Below are positions 27,561-35,844 of a stretch of DNA of 64,000 nucleotides, in pieces. Made by a program: the position numbers and the translations under genes. Source of the DNA: Hydrogenobacter thermophilus TK-6 (GTDB lineage: Bacteria; Aquificota; Aquificia; Aquificales; Aquificaceae); contig NC_013799.1 of NCBI RefSeq assembly GCF_000010785.1, positions 1-64,000 of the forward strand, in the 5' to 3' direction. Numbering within the stretch: the first letter of the stretch is position 1; every line of letters begins with the position of its first letter. The notes beneath the pieces were generated by a model. That model worked only from the letters and a program-made list of their open reading frames with translations, did not search any database and was not told the origin of the DNA.

Positions 27561-29034
27561 TATACCTGAGAAGAAATGTTATGGTAATGATAATGCTCAG
27601 GATGCTCATGTAGGATGCGAGCTTGAAGGCATCCTGCACTGCGTAAGTGCCTGCCAGAAGGTTCTGGAACTGTCCCAGCGCCACCATGTAGCGAAAGGCT
27701 TCAAGTCCAGAGAGTTTTTGCATGTAAGAGACAAAAGCAGGTGAGCTCAGAGCAGACCGAAGCTCGTTTATCTGGTCAAAGTGCAGAGCCCTGTGGGTTT
27801 CAAGGGTATAGGTTGCCAGAGATGTGGCTATGGAAGCCCCAATGAGCCTTGCGTAGTTGTAGAGAGCTGTACCTATGGGTATCTGGTGAGGCTTTAGGCT
27901 TTTGAAAGCCAGAGCGGTAAGCGGAGCAAAGAAAAAACCCATAGCCACTCCCATAAAGCACATGTACAGGGCTATCTTCCACCTTGGCGTGTAGTAGTCC
28001 ACATGGGACAGGAAGAAGAAAAGCGTCAAAAACAGAACACTCTGGGATATAAGAAGCAGAAGCTTGGGCTCTGTTCTGTCGCTTAGCCTCCCGCCTATGA
28101 GAGCAAAGGTGCCAAGCAGTATAGCAAAACCCAGAAAGGTGGTGCCTGTCTGAAAGGTGGGCACTCCCTTGAGGCTCTCCAGGTATATGGGAAGCAGGTA
28201 TATAACCTGGAAAAACACAAGACCGTAAACTACCACGAAGGTGATGAGAGCATAAAGATAGTTGGGTTCTTTAAAGACAGAGTAGTCTATGAGGGTATGC
28301 CGGCTTGTGAGCTCCGAAAGGGCAAAGAGAAGAAGAGAAGCCACAAAAACGCAAAAGGCAGTAAAGGTTTTCATGGAGTAAAACCAGCCCCAGCTCTCTC
28401 CCTTGGAGAGGAAGACTATGAAGGCTATGGAAGCCAGCGAAAGGAAGAGAAAGCTAAAAAAGTTAAAAGGCAATTTCCTTCTTTCTCCCAAATCCGGGAG
28501 CATAAGGTAGGCTACTGGCAGGAGGAGCACTACCACCGGCAGGTTCATGTAGAATATCCATCTCCAGGATAGGAACTCCACCATATAGCCTCCTACAGTG
28601 GGACCAAGTCCCGGAGCGAAAGCTACTGCCATGGCATAAAAGCCCATGGCGGTGCCTCTCTTTTCCGGCGGGAATAGGTTAAAGAGTATGGACTGGGAGG
28701 AGGGAATCAGAAAGCCTTCCCCCACACCTTGCAGGAACCTAAAAGCTATCATCTCTTCAAGGCTTGAAGCCTGACCAGAGAGAGCACTGCCCAGACTGAA
28801 AAGCGCCAGACCCAGTATGTAGGTGTTTTTGAGCCCAAGTCGTGCGGAGGCAAAGTTGAAGACTATTATGGTGATGGCGGTTGCCACTATATAGCTGATG
28901 GCTACCCACTCTATGCCGTATATGTCCGTCTGAAGAGGCGCTATCATCTTGGGTATGGCTACGTTGGTGCTGGTAATTCCCAGCACCGCCAGAAAGGTCC
29001 CCAGCACCACTAAGAAGGTGTAGAACCAGACCAT
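27544..29034 (-). CDS. MFS multidrug efflux pump, DHA2/EmrB type (second of tandem pair)
   Basis: A 14-TM drug:proton antiporter of 496 residues. It has the FNFASARLGLKNTYILGLALFSLGS motif-A region, RFLQGVGEGFLIPSSQSI (motif B-like) and AFAPGLGPTVGGYMVEFLSWRWIFYMNLP (motif C). The frame is open to 29103, but AGGAGA eight bases before the ATG at 29034 and the normal N-terminus of the family favour 29034. This leaves a 25-base overlap with the upstream EmrB-like gene. The two pumps resemble each other over much of their length, suggesting tandem duplication. Its 3' end lies in the palindromic element. Confidence 0.9.
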   Translation of the reverse strand: MVWFYTFLVVLGTFLAVLGITSTNVAIPKMIAPLQTDIYGIEWVAISYIVATAITIIVFNFASARLGLKNTYILGLALFSLGSALSGQASSLEEMIAFRFLQGVGEGFLIPSSQSILFNLFPPEKRGTAMGFYAMAVAFAPGLGPTVGGYMVEFLSWRWIFYMNLPVVVLLLPVAYLMLPDLGERRKLPFNFFSFLFLSLASIAFIVFLSKGESWGWFYSMKTFTAFCVFVASLLLFALSELTSRHTLIDYSVFKEPNYLYALITFVVVYGLVFFQVIYLLPIYLESLKGVPTFQTGTTFLGFAILLGTFALIGGRLSDRTEPKLLLLISQSVLFLTLFFFLSHVDYYTPRWKIALYMCFMGVAMGFFFAPLTALAFKSLKPHQIPIGTALYNYARLIGASIATSLATYTLETHRALHFDQINELRSALSSPAFVSYMQKLSGLEAFRYMVALGQFQNLLAGTYAVQDAFKLASYMSILSIIITITFLLRYRKTRF

Positions 29035-30557
29035 ATCCTTGCTCTCCTGATAAGGTATGTCCAAAGTAGGTAGAAGATGGGCAGTGAGCCCAAAAGTCCC
29101 CAAAGCCCTGCGCTGAAGAAGGTGCTTTCAAAGGCGTTGGAGTATGCGTAAAGTTGCTCAATCCCGTAAAAGAAAGCCTTAGCTCTCTCTTCACCCAGAT
29201 GAAAGAGGCTCAAAAGGTACTGGCTTACCGCGCTATAGCTTTGCACCTCGCTGGTTTTCTGGAAGCTCTCCCACATGTACTTCTGAAGGTCGTTGGTGGC
29301 TATAGCGGTGCCAAAAGAGCCTCCCACAAACCTTATGTAGTGCATAAGGCTAACTCCCAGAGTGGTTTTCTCCCCCAGCTTTTTAAGAGCCAGGTTGGTG
29401 ATGGGTGCAAAGAAAAAGCCCATACCTATCCCCAGAAGAATCATCTTGAGGGAGGACTCCCACGCAGGTGTAAAGTAGTTAAATTGAGGCATAACAAAAA
29501 GCACAGCGTAAAGGTAGGTCAGCACAGCTATGCCAAGAGGCAGTATCTCTCCCTTCTTGTCTCCCAAAACTCCCGCTATGGGAGAAGAAAAGCCAATAGC
29601 CAGCGCCAGAGGCAGTATGTGTATGCCTGTCATCAGCGTACCAATGCCCTTGAGGTTCTCATAATAGAGGGGTATAAGGTAAAAAACCTGATACATGGAA
29701 AAGCCCAGCAGAAAACAGTAAACCAGAATAGCCACCACAAACTCCTTTATGGAGAAAATGGAGTAGTCTATAAGAGACTCTTTTGAGGCAAGCTCCGAAA
29801 GAAAAAACAGCAGGAAGGAAAAGAGAGATATGAGGGAAGTGTAGAGTATAAAGTCCGAGTTCCACCAGCCCTGCTGCTGTCCTTTGGAGAGGGTAATAAG
29901 AAGGAATACGGTCGCCGAGGATAAAAACAGAAAAGACACCAGATTTAGCCTTCCGTGAGCATTCTGAGGTTTGTAGTCTGGCAGGAAGGAAAGGGCGAGC
30001 ACGAGATTTATAATACCCACCGGCAGGTTTATGTAAAAGACCCATCTCCAGTTTATGTATTCTGTAATATAGCCTCCCAGTGTGGGACCCAAAGCGGGTG
30101 CAAAGCTAACCCCAAGCCCGTATATGCCCATTGCCAATCCTCTTTTTTCAGGTGGGTACGCGCTAAAAAGAAGAGCCTCCGCGCTTACTACTATGAGTGC
30201 CTCACCAAAGCCCTGCAGAGACCTTGACGCAATCATCCAATCAAGGGACGGAGCCTGACCAGACAGAAAGGACGCAACGGTAAACAGAAAAAGCCCGGAT
30301 ATGAATACATTCCTGAGACCCACATACCTCTCCAAAGACTCCACCAGAAGAATGCCTGAGGCTGCAGCCATCATGTAGGAGGTTATTACCCACTGAACTC
30401 CGTAAAGGTCAGTACTCAAAGGTGCCATCATTTTGGGCACCACTATGTCCACTATGGTGGTGTCCAGAATAGCCATGAATACCCCCATCATGAGCGAGAA
30501 GGTGAGCATCACCCTCTCAAAGGGACTGACAAGCTCATAAAGAGGGCGTTCTTGCAT
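29010..30557 (-). CDS. MFS multidrug efflux pump, DHA2/EmrB type (first of tandem pair)
   Basis: Inner-membrane 14-TM drug:proton antiporter of 515 residues. The DHA2 motifs LDTTIVDIVVPKM (about 31-43), SRSLQGFGEALIVVSAEALL and SFAPALGPTLGGYITEYINWRWVFYINLP are clear. It would work with the EmrA-like adaptor encoded immediately upstream and a TolC channel from the same operon. The ATG shares a base with the adaptor's stop codon (TAATG), indicating tight coupling. Confidence 0.92.
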   Translation of the reverse strand: MQERPLYELVSPFERVMLTFSLMMGVFMAILDTTIVDIVVPKMMAPLSTDLYGVQWVITSYMMAAASGILLVESLERYVGLRNVFISGLFLFTVASFLSGQAPSLDWMIASRSLQGFGEALIVVSAEALLFSAYPPEKRGLAMGIYGLGVSFAPALGPTLGGYITEYINWRWVFYINLPVGIINLVLALSFLPDYKPQNAHGRLNLVSFLFLSSATVFLLITLSKGQQQGWWNSDFILYTSLISLFSFLLFFLSELASKESLIDYSIFSIKEFVVAILVYCFLLGFSMYQVFYLIPLYYENLKGIGTLMTGIHILPLALAIGFSSPIAGVLGDKKGEILPLGIAVLTYLYAVLFVMPQFNYFTPAWESSLKMILLGIGMGFFFAPITNLALKKLGEKTTLGVSLMHYIRFVGGSFGTAIATNDLQKYMWESFQKTSEVQSYSAVSQYLLSLFHLGEERAKAFFYGIEQLYAYSNAFESTFFSAGLWGLLGSLPIFYLLWTYLIRRARIWSGSTPS

Positions 30558-31684
30558 TACCTTACCCTCTTTATCTCCACCTCTCCCCCCATGCCTACTC
30601 TCAGAAGCGAAGCATCACCCTTGATTATCCTTATCTTTACAGGGATTCTCTGAACCACCTTGGTGAACTCTCCCGCGGATATGTCTCTGGGCACCAGGGC
30701 AAAGGTGGCGGCGGATGCAGGGCTTATCTCCTCCACAACTCCCTCAAAGACCTTGTTAGGATATGCATCCAGCCTCACATAAGCTTTGCACCCTTTCTGC
30801 ACGCCTCTTAGCTTAGACTCCTCCAGAAGTACTTCCACATACATAGAATCCGGCTTTACTATGGCGTACACAGGACTGCCGGGGCTTACCACATCTCCCA
30901 CGCTCACATACCTCTTTGCCACCACTCCGTCAAAGGGTGCTGTTAGCTTGGTGTTGGAAAGGTAGTTTTGGGCAAGCTCTTCCTGCTTTTTGAGGCTCTC
31001 TATCTCCTTCTCCAAAGCTTCTACCTGAGCCTTTAGCTCCTTCTGTTTGAGGAAAGCTATGCGCGAGAGGCTCACATTCTCCAGGCTCTTTTTGTAGCTA
31101 AGCCTTAGCTCCTCAAGGCTCTTTAAAAGGCTCTCTTCTTGGTCTTTTAGCACTTTGTAGCGCGTGTCTGCCTCTTCAAAGGTTCTTCTGGGTATAACGC
31201 CTCTCTCAAGGAGGTTTTTGTAGCGCTCTCTGTCTTTTTGGGCAAGCTCTAACTGCGCTTGCACCTGCGAGAGCTGTTTTTCAAGCGCCTGCTCTCTCTT
31301 TTTCACTTCCTTTGCGGAAATGTCAGACATGGAGTAGTTTACGGAGAGCTCCTGAGAGACCCTCGTTAGCTGGGTGAGCAACTGCTCTTTCTGAGCCTCC
31401 AGGCTTTCTATCTTTGCTCTTATATTCTGAAGGTTTAGCTGGTAGTCTGTTGGGTCTATCTCCGCTATAACCTCACTCTTTTTTACCTCATCGCCCAGGT
31501 CCTTGTAGAGCTTTATCACCCTTCCTGAGACTTTCTGAAAACCTACATTGGAAAGCTGGTCTGCCTTTACAAAAACTGCATCAGTTACAGCGTATTCCAT
31601 ACGGTGCTTTATCCACCTGAAGGCAATAACAGAAAAAACCATCATAAGAGAGATGACTATAGTTAAACCTACCTTGCGCTTCAT
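30557..31684 (-). CDS. EmrA/HlyD-family membrane fusion protein
   Basis: Periplasmic adaptor of 375 residues. One N-terminal TM anchor (about 5-23) is followed by a first biotinyl-lipoyl half (about 38-75), a long coiled coil (about 78-235), and the second lipoyl half with LTAPFDGVVAKRYVSVGDVVSPGSPVYAIV and beta-barrel domain. It joins the inner-membrane EmrB pump to a TolC channel. It overlaps the upstream tolC gene by four bases. Confidence 0.92.
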   Translation of the reverse strand: MKRKVGLTIVISLMMVFSVIAFRWIKHRMEYAVTDAVFVKADQLSNVGFQKVSGRVIKLYKDLGDEVKKSEVIAEIDPTDYQLNLQNIRAKIESLEAQKEQLLTQLTRVSQELSVNYSMSDISAKEVKKREQALEKQLSQVQAQLELAQKDRERYKNLLERGVIPRRTFEEADTRYKVLKDQEESLLKSLEELRLSYKKSLENVSLSRIAFLKQKELKAQVEALEKEIESLKKQEELAQNYLSNTKLTAPFDGVVAKRYVSVGDVVSPGSPVYAIVKPDSMYVEVLLEESKLRGVQKGCKAYVRLDAYPNKVFEGVVEEISPASAATFALVPRDISAGEFTKVVQRIPVKIRIIKGDASLLRVGMGGEVEIKRVR

Positions 31685-32952
31685 ATCTCACCTCCTACAG
31701 CACGCATTAGCTCGTAGTAAGCTTTCAGGTACTCGTAGTAGGAAAGCACCTTGTTTTTCCTCGCCTGAGTGAGGCTCGCCTCAGCCAAAAGAAGGTCAGT
31801 AGAGCTTATTATCTGGTTTTTGTACTGCTCTTGCGAAAGCTTGTAAAACTCCTCTGCGTATCTGAGGGCATCTTCAGCCACGCGCAGGTTATCCTTCGCG
31901 GTAAGCACATCCTCATAAGCTTTTTTTATCTCCAGCTTTATGGCTTCTTTGAGGTTCTCCAGCTCCCACCTGGCTCTCTTTTCCTCTTCCAATCTGCTTA
32001 ACACCCTGTAGTAGGGCTCCAGCGTCTGGAACTCAAGGCTAAGACCCAAAGACAGCGTATAGACACCCTTGGGAGATATCACAGGGTTCTGGTCGCTGTA
32101 AGTATATTCCGCCTGAGCAAAGACTTTTGGTAAATATTTGCTTCTTTCTATATCCTGAAGCTTCTTCGCTTGATAAACTCTTTCCGAGTAAGCGCGCAGG
32201 ATAAGTCTTCTTTCTAAGGCTTTTAGGTACAAGCTCTCCAGGTCTGGAACTTGATAATCTGCTATCTGCGGTAGCTGTAGGTCCTTTAGCTTTTCCTGAG
32301 GTATGCCTGTGAGCTTTGAGAGATTTGCCAGAGCTACGCTATAATCTCCTTCTGCCTTTCTTAGATCTCTCTGGACTTCTGCCAGCCTTACCTTAGCCTG
32401 GAGCATATCGGTGATGGCTACAAGACCTTCTTTGTAAAAAGCCTCCGCACGCCTGTACTGAGAATCTATAGCCTCCAGCTGTTTTCTGTAAACATCAACT
32501 ATCTCTTGGCTTGAGAGTACATCCAAGTAAGCCTTTATCACTTGCAGCTTTATGTCTTCCAGCTTTTCCCCGTATAGGTCTTGCTGTAGCCTCACCTCAG
32601 AGGACGATATGTTTACCCTTCCTTCCCTTGCACCCCCGTCGTAGAGAACCTCCCTCAGCCCTATGCTGAAAGCCCTGTAATTTTGTTTAGCGGATTCTAC
32701 CGAAAGGGGAGGAAAGGGACCAAAGGGAGGTATATGAAGGCTCTGCTTCTGGGATAGCCTGCTGAAAGAAGCGCTTGCAAAAAAGTTGGGAAGGTATAGG
32801 TTTGTGTCCGCTCTGTAGGAGTAGAAAGCAGAACTTACCGCATGTCTTTGGGATCTTATCTCTGGATTTTTTTCTATAGCGGATTGGATGGCTTCCTCCA
32901 TCGTCAATGAAAATGCAAAGGAAAAGGTAAGGAAAAACACAATAAGTTTCAT
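31681..32952 (-). CDS. TolC-family outer-membrane channel (second copy in operon)
   Basis: Outer-membrane efflux protein, 423 residues, with a signal peptide (MKLIVFFLTFSFAFS, cleavage near residue 15). It has the duplicated coiled-coil/beta layout of TolC, including SSQEIVDVYRKQLEAIDSQYRRAEAFYKEGLVAITDMLQAKVRLAEVQRDL and the later YKLSQEQYKNQIISSTDLLLAEASL. Placed between the TetR gene and emrA, it probably serves the EmrAB pumps. It overlaps the genes on either side by four bases. Confidence 0.92.
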   Translation of the reverse strand: MKLIVFFLTFSFAFSLTMEEAIQSAIEKNPEIRSQRHAVSSAFYSYRADTNLYLPNFFASASFSRLSQKQSLHIPPFGPFPPLSVESAKQNYRAFSIGLREVLYDGGAREGRVNISSSEVRLQQDLYGEKLEDIKLQVIKAYLDVLSSQEIVDVYRKQLEAIDSQYRRAEAFYKEGLVAITDMLQAKVRLAEVQRDLRKAEGDYSVALANLSKLTGIPQEKLKDLQLPQIADYQVPDLESLYLKALERRLILRAYSERVYQAKKLQDIERSKYLPKVFAQAEYTYSDQNPVISPKGVYTLSLGLSLEFQTLEPYYRVLSRLEEEKRARWELENLKEAIKLEIKKAYEDVLTAKDNLRVAEDALRYAEEFYKLSQEQYKNQIISSTDLLLAEASLTQARKNKVLSYYEYLKAYYELMRAVGGEI

Positions 32953-33524
32953 CCTTTTACCCCCTTTAGGATAACATCTATACCTTCACTTACAAGGGAA
33001 AGTATATCTTCAAGGGGTATATTATCCTTTAGAAGATACTCCAGGTATACTATTCTTACATACCCCATGAGAATGTTAACTATATTTTCCGTATTTTTGT
33101 ATGAGAATACACCACTTTTCACACCTTTTTCTACTATTATATGAAGAAGTTCTCTCACTTTTTTGTTCTTATCCATATAGAGCTTTCTAAATTTTTCATT
33201 AGTCCCCACCAATTGAAATAGGAATATGTAGGCTATAGGTCTCTCTTCATACATGACCCTGAAAAAGTCAAAGGTTGAGTTTTTTATGACTTCTTCCGGA
33301 TCCATCTCCATTGATGCGTAGTCTTTTAATAGTTTCACCACCTTATTGGACATGCTCTTTACAAGCTCTATAAATATGTCCTCTTTGCTCTTAAAGTATA
33401 AGTAAAAGGCACCCTGAGAAAGCCCCGCATCCGCCACTATGTCCGAGACCCTCGTCTCGTAATAGCCTTTTTTTGAAAAGAGCTTCTTGGCTGAGTTGAG
33501 CAGTTTTTCCTTTGTGTCCATCAC
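32949..33524 (-). CDS. TetR/AcrR-family transcriptional repressor
   Basis: Ligand-responsive repressor of 191 residues. The N-terminal helix-turn-helix contains YYETRVSDIVADAGLSQGAFYLYFKSKEDIF (about 21-51), typical of TetR; the remaining helices form a variable ligand-binding domain. It is the third gene of the efflux operon. A palindrome TGAC-N6-GTCA in the divergent promoter region at 35816-35829 is a plausible operator, so it likely represses both the operon (including itself) and the RND permease. Confidence 0.92.
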   Translation of the reverse strand: MMDTKEKLLNSAKKLFSKKGYYETRVSDIVADAGLSQGAFYLYFKSKEDIFIELVKSMSNKVVKLLKDYASMEMDPEEVIKNSTFDFFRVMYEERPIAYIFLFQLVGTNEKFRKLYMDKNKKVRELLHIIVEKGVKSGVFSYKNTENIVNILMGYVRIVYLEYLLKDNIPLEDILSLVSEGIDVILKGVKG

Positions 33525-34756
33525 TTGGTGAGCCTCTCTATGTTGGCAAGGTCACTCATATACTGGTAAAGTAGGAGATAATAATTTTGTAAAGTCTGAT
33601 TGTAATTGGCTCTTGACTCAAGGACTTCAAGCTGATTGGTCACTCCGTATCTGTACCTTTCGGTGGATAGCCTGAGGGCTTCTTTTGCTGCCTCTAAGGA
33701 GCTCTCCAACGCTCTTATCTGTGCCTTAAGGGAGTTTATGTCTTCTAAGGTCTTTTTCATCTGGGCATCCTGTGTGTAGAGAGTATCTATGTATACCTCC
33801 TTCTGCTTAAGATAATCTATGTTAGCCTGGGCTATGTTTGCCTCCCTCTGAAATCCGTCAAAGAGATGGTAATTTAGCTGAAAGCCAAAGGTGTAGCCTC
33901 TTATCCACTCGGTACCACCAGAGAGACTGCGCCTTCCAGTATTTCCCTGATAGGTGACAAAGCCGGATATGGTGGGGTAGTAGGCATCCTTTGCCACATC
34001 TATGCGCTTCTCGTAAACCTCCACACTCTTCTTGGCTACCAGCAGAGTGGAATTTCTCTCCAAGAGGAGTTTTCTAAGGGTTGGATAGTCTTCTTGGAAG
34101 GGCTTAAACTCAAGGCTTCCCTCGGGCTGTATATCACCCTCCCATCTTAGATAAGCTTTAAAGTCTTCTAAGGACTTTTTGTAATCCGCCAGAGCTTGTT
34201 GATACTGAGCCTCTGCAGTCTGGAGCTGAGCTTTACTTCTTAGGAGATTTACCATAGGCACCACTCCAGCCTCATACTGGACTTTAGTAAGTTTGTAGTT
34301 TTCCTCCCAGTAGCTAAGGTTATCCTGGTAGAGTTTTACCACCTCCTTTTTGTAAAGGAGCGCATAAAAGAGCTGCTTGGTTTGGTTTTCCACAGTTCTT
34401 TTGATATCTTCCAATATATATGCCTGAAGATCCTTTGCCAGCTTAGACAGTTTTATGGCGTCAAAAACAGCCTTATCAAAGATACTCTGATTGACTTCAA
34501 AAACATAAGACTGCCTTTCCGTAGGTGTGAAGCCAAAAGCTAAAGATTTATCCAGCTTAGTGTAAGAGTAAGAAAGGCTAACCTGAGGAAGTATACCCGC
34601 CCTTGCCTTTCTTATGTCCTCTTCTACCCTTTTGAGGTCCAGCTCGGAGAGTTTAACCTGTGTGTTATTTTTCAGAGCTACATTTATGGCTTCTTCTAAG
34701 GTCATAGACCAGCTAACAGACAATACCAACAAAAGTATTACCATAAAGCATCTCAT
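33521..34756 (-). CDS. TolC-family outer-membrane channel (first copy in operon)
   Basis: Outer-membrane efflux protein of 411 residues with a signal peptide (about 1-17, MVILLLVLSVSWS). It carries the TolC duplicated helical hairpins, such as LTKVQYEAGVVPMVNLLRSKAQLQTAEAQY and LSTERYRYGVTNQLEVLESRANYNQTLQNY. Placed right after the RND adaptor gene, it probably completes the tripartite RND pump with the divergent permease. Overlaps of four bases on both sides. Confidence 0.92.
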   Translation of the reverse strand: MRCFMVILLLVLSVSWSMTLEEAINVALKNNTQVKLSELDLKRVEEDIRKARAGILPQVSLSYSYTKLDKSLAFGFTPTERQSYVFEVNQSIFDKAVFDAIKLSKLAKDLQAYILEDIKRTVENQTKQLFYALLYKKEVVKLYQDNLSYWEENYKLTKVQYEAGVVPMVNLLRSKAQLQTAEAQYQQALADYKKSLEDFKAYLRWEGDIQPEGSLEFKPFQEDYPTLRKLLLERNSTLLVAKKSVEVYEKRIDVAKDAYYPTISGFVTYQGNTGRRSLSGGTEWIRGYTFGFQLNYHLFDGFQREANIAQANIDYLKQKEVYIDTLYTQDAQMKKTLEDINSLKAQIRALESSLEAAKEALRLSTERYRYGVTNQLEVLESRANYNQTLQNYYLLLYQYMSDLANIERLTK

Positions 34757-35796
34757 CTTACCTTCACCCTGCTGGTTTGGTTAAGAAGATATGCGTTCTC
34801 TACCGCTATAGCATCTCCCTCTTTGAGGTCAGCCTTCGCATAAACATATCCATCTCCCTGTTTTACTATGTCCACCTTTACAGGAAAGACCTTGTCACCC
34901 ACCACTTTCCAGACAGCCTTCTGGTTGCCTATAAGTACCAGCGCGGTTTCAGGAATCTTGAAGGCTTCAGTGGAGGATATAGGCACGTGCACCTGTGCGT
35001 ACATGTTAGGCTTTAACTCTCCTTTGGGATTTTTCACCAAAGCCTTGATGGTTAGCATCCTGCTGGCGTTTGCTGTTGGTGATACGAAGTTTATCCTGCC
35101 CTCGTAGTTTCCCGCACCTTCCACCTGCAGGTAGACCAAAGAGCCGAGCTTTAGCTTGGGTTGGAGCTCTTGGGGAGCTTCAAAAACCACCTTTATGGGG
35201 TCAAGGGTAACCAGACGAAAGGTTTGGGATTGGGGGGTTATGTAGTCTCCTACATTCACAAACTTCTGGGCTATGTATCCCGAGAAGGGAGCTCTCAGGG
35301 TTGTTCTTGAAAGCTGGAGCCTTGCGTTTCTTAGCTGTGCCTCAATGGCGGAAACTTGGTCCTGGTAAACCTTTAGCTGTGTTTTTGCGTTTTCAAAGTC
35401 CTCCCTTGCTATCAGGTTCTGCTCGTAGAGGAACTTCCTCCTTTCGTATATGGCTCTCTGGTTTTCGTAGTTTGCTCTTGCCTGCATGAGGTTTGCCTCC
35501 AGCTGTCTGAGGGTGTTTTGGTAGTCCGAGGGGTCTATCTTCAAAAGGGGCTGTCCCTGTCTTACCAACTGTCCCTCGTCGGTGAGAAGCTCCAGAACTC
35601 TGCCACTCACCTCTGGTCTTAGTACCACATCCTTTATGGCTTCAAAGTAGCCGTTGGCTGTGTAGAACACCTCCACACTCTCGGGCTTTACCGTATAGAC
35701 GCTTATCTGCACAGCTTGCGGAGCAGGCGGAGGACTTTCCTTTTTCTGACAGCTCAGAAGCACCAAAAGCGATATAAGAGCAAGGCATCTTATCAT
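34753..35796 (-). CDS. RND efflux periplasmic adaptor (lipoprotein)
   Basis: AcrA/MexA-type membrane fusion protein, about 347 residues. The N-terminus ends in a lipobox LLSC (Cys16), so the protein is probably lipid-anchored. Lipoyl halves flank a coiled coil: YNEG-like LRPEVSGRVLELLTDEGQLVRQGQPLLKI, then helices to about 150, then LRAPFSGYIAQKFVNVGDYI. An ATG at 35802 is also possible. I prefer the ATG at 35796 because a TATAAT lies exactly seven bases upstream of it, matching the leaderless layout seen elsewhere. Confidence 0.9.
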   Translation of the reverse strand: MIRCLALISLLVLLSCQKKESPPPAPQAVQISVYTVKPESVEVFYTANGYFEAIKDVVLRPEVSGRVLELLTDEGQLVRQGQPLLKIDPSDYQNTLRQLEANLMQARANYENQRAIYERRKFLYEQNLIAREDFENAKTQLKVYQDQVSAIEAQLRNARLQLSRTTLRAPFSGYIAQKFVNVGDYITPQSQTFRLVTLDPIKVVFEAPQELQPKLKLGSLVYLQVEGAGNYEGRINFVSPTANASRMLTIKALVKNPKGELKPNMYAQVHVPISSTEAFKIPETALVLIGNQKAVWKVVGDKVFPVKVDIVKQGDGYVYAKADLKEGDAIAVENAYLLNQTSRVKVR

Positions 35797-35803
35797 ACTC
35801 ATA

Positions 35804-35837
35804 ATTATAGCATATTGACCAGTTAGTCAGATATAAT
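35804..35837. promoter_or_regulatory. Divergent efflux promoters with palindromic operator
   Basis: A minus-strand TATAAT (35809-35804) and a plus-strand TATAAT (35832-35837) face away from each other. Each is seven bases from its ATG. Midway lies the inverted repeat TGAC-CAGTTA-GTCA (35816-35829), which would cover both -35 regions. It is the likely TetR operator for both directions. Confidence 0.6.
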
Positions 35838-35844
35838 ATAAGCC

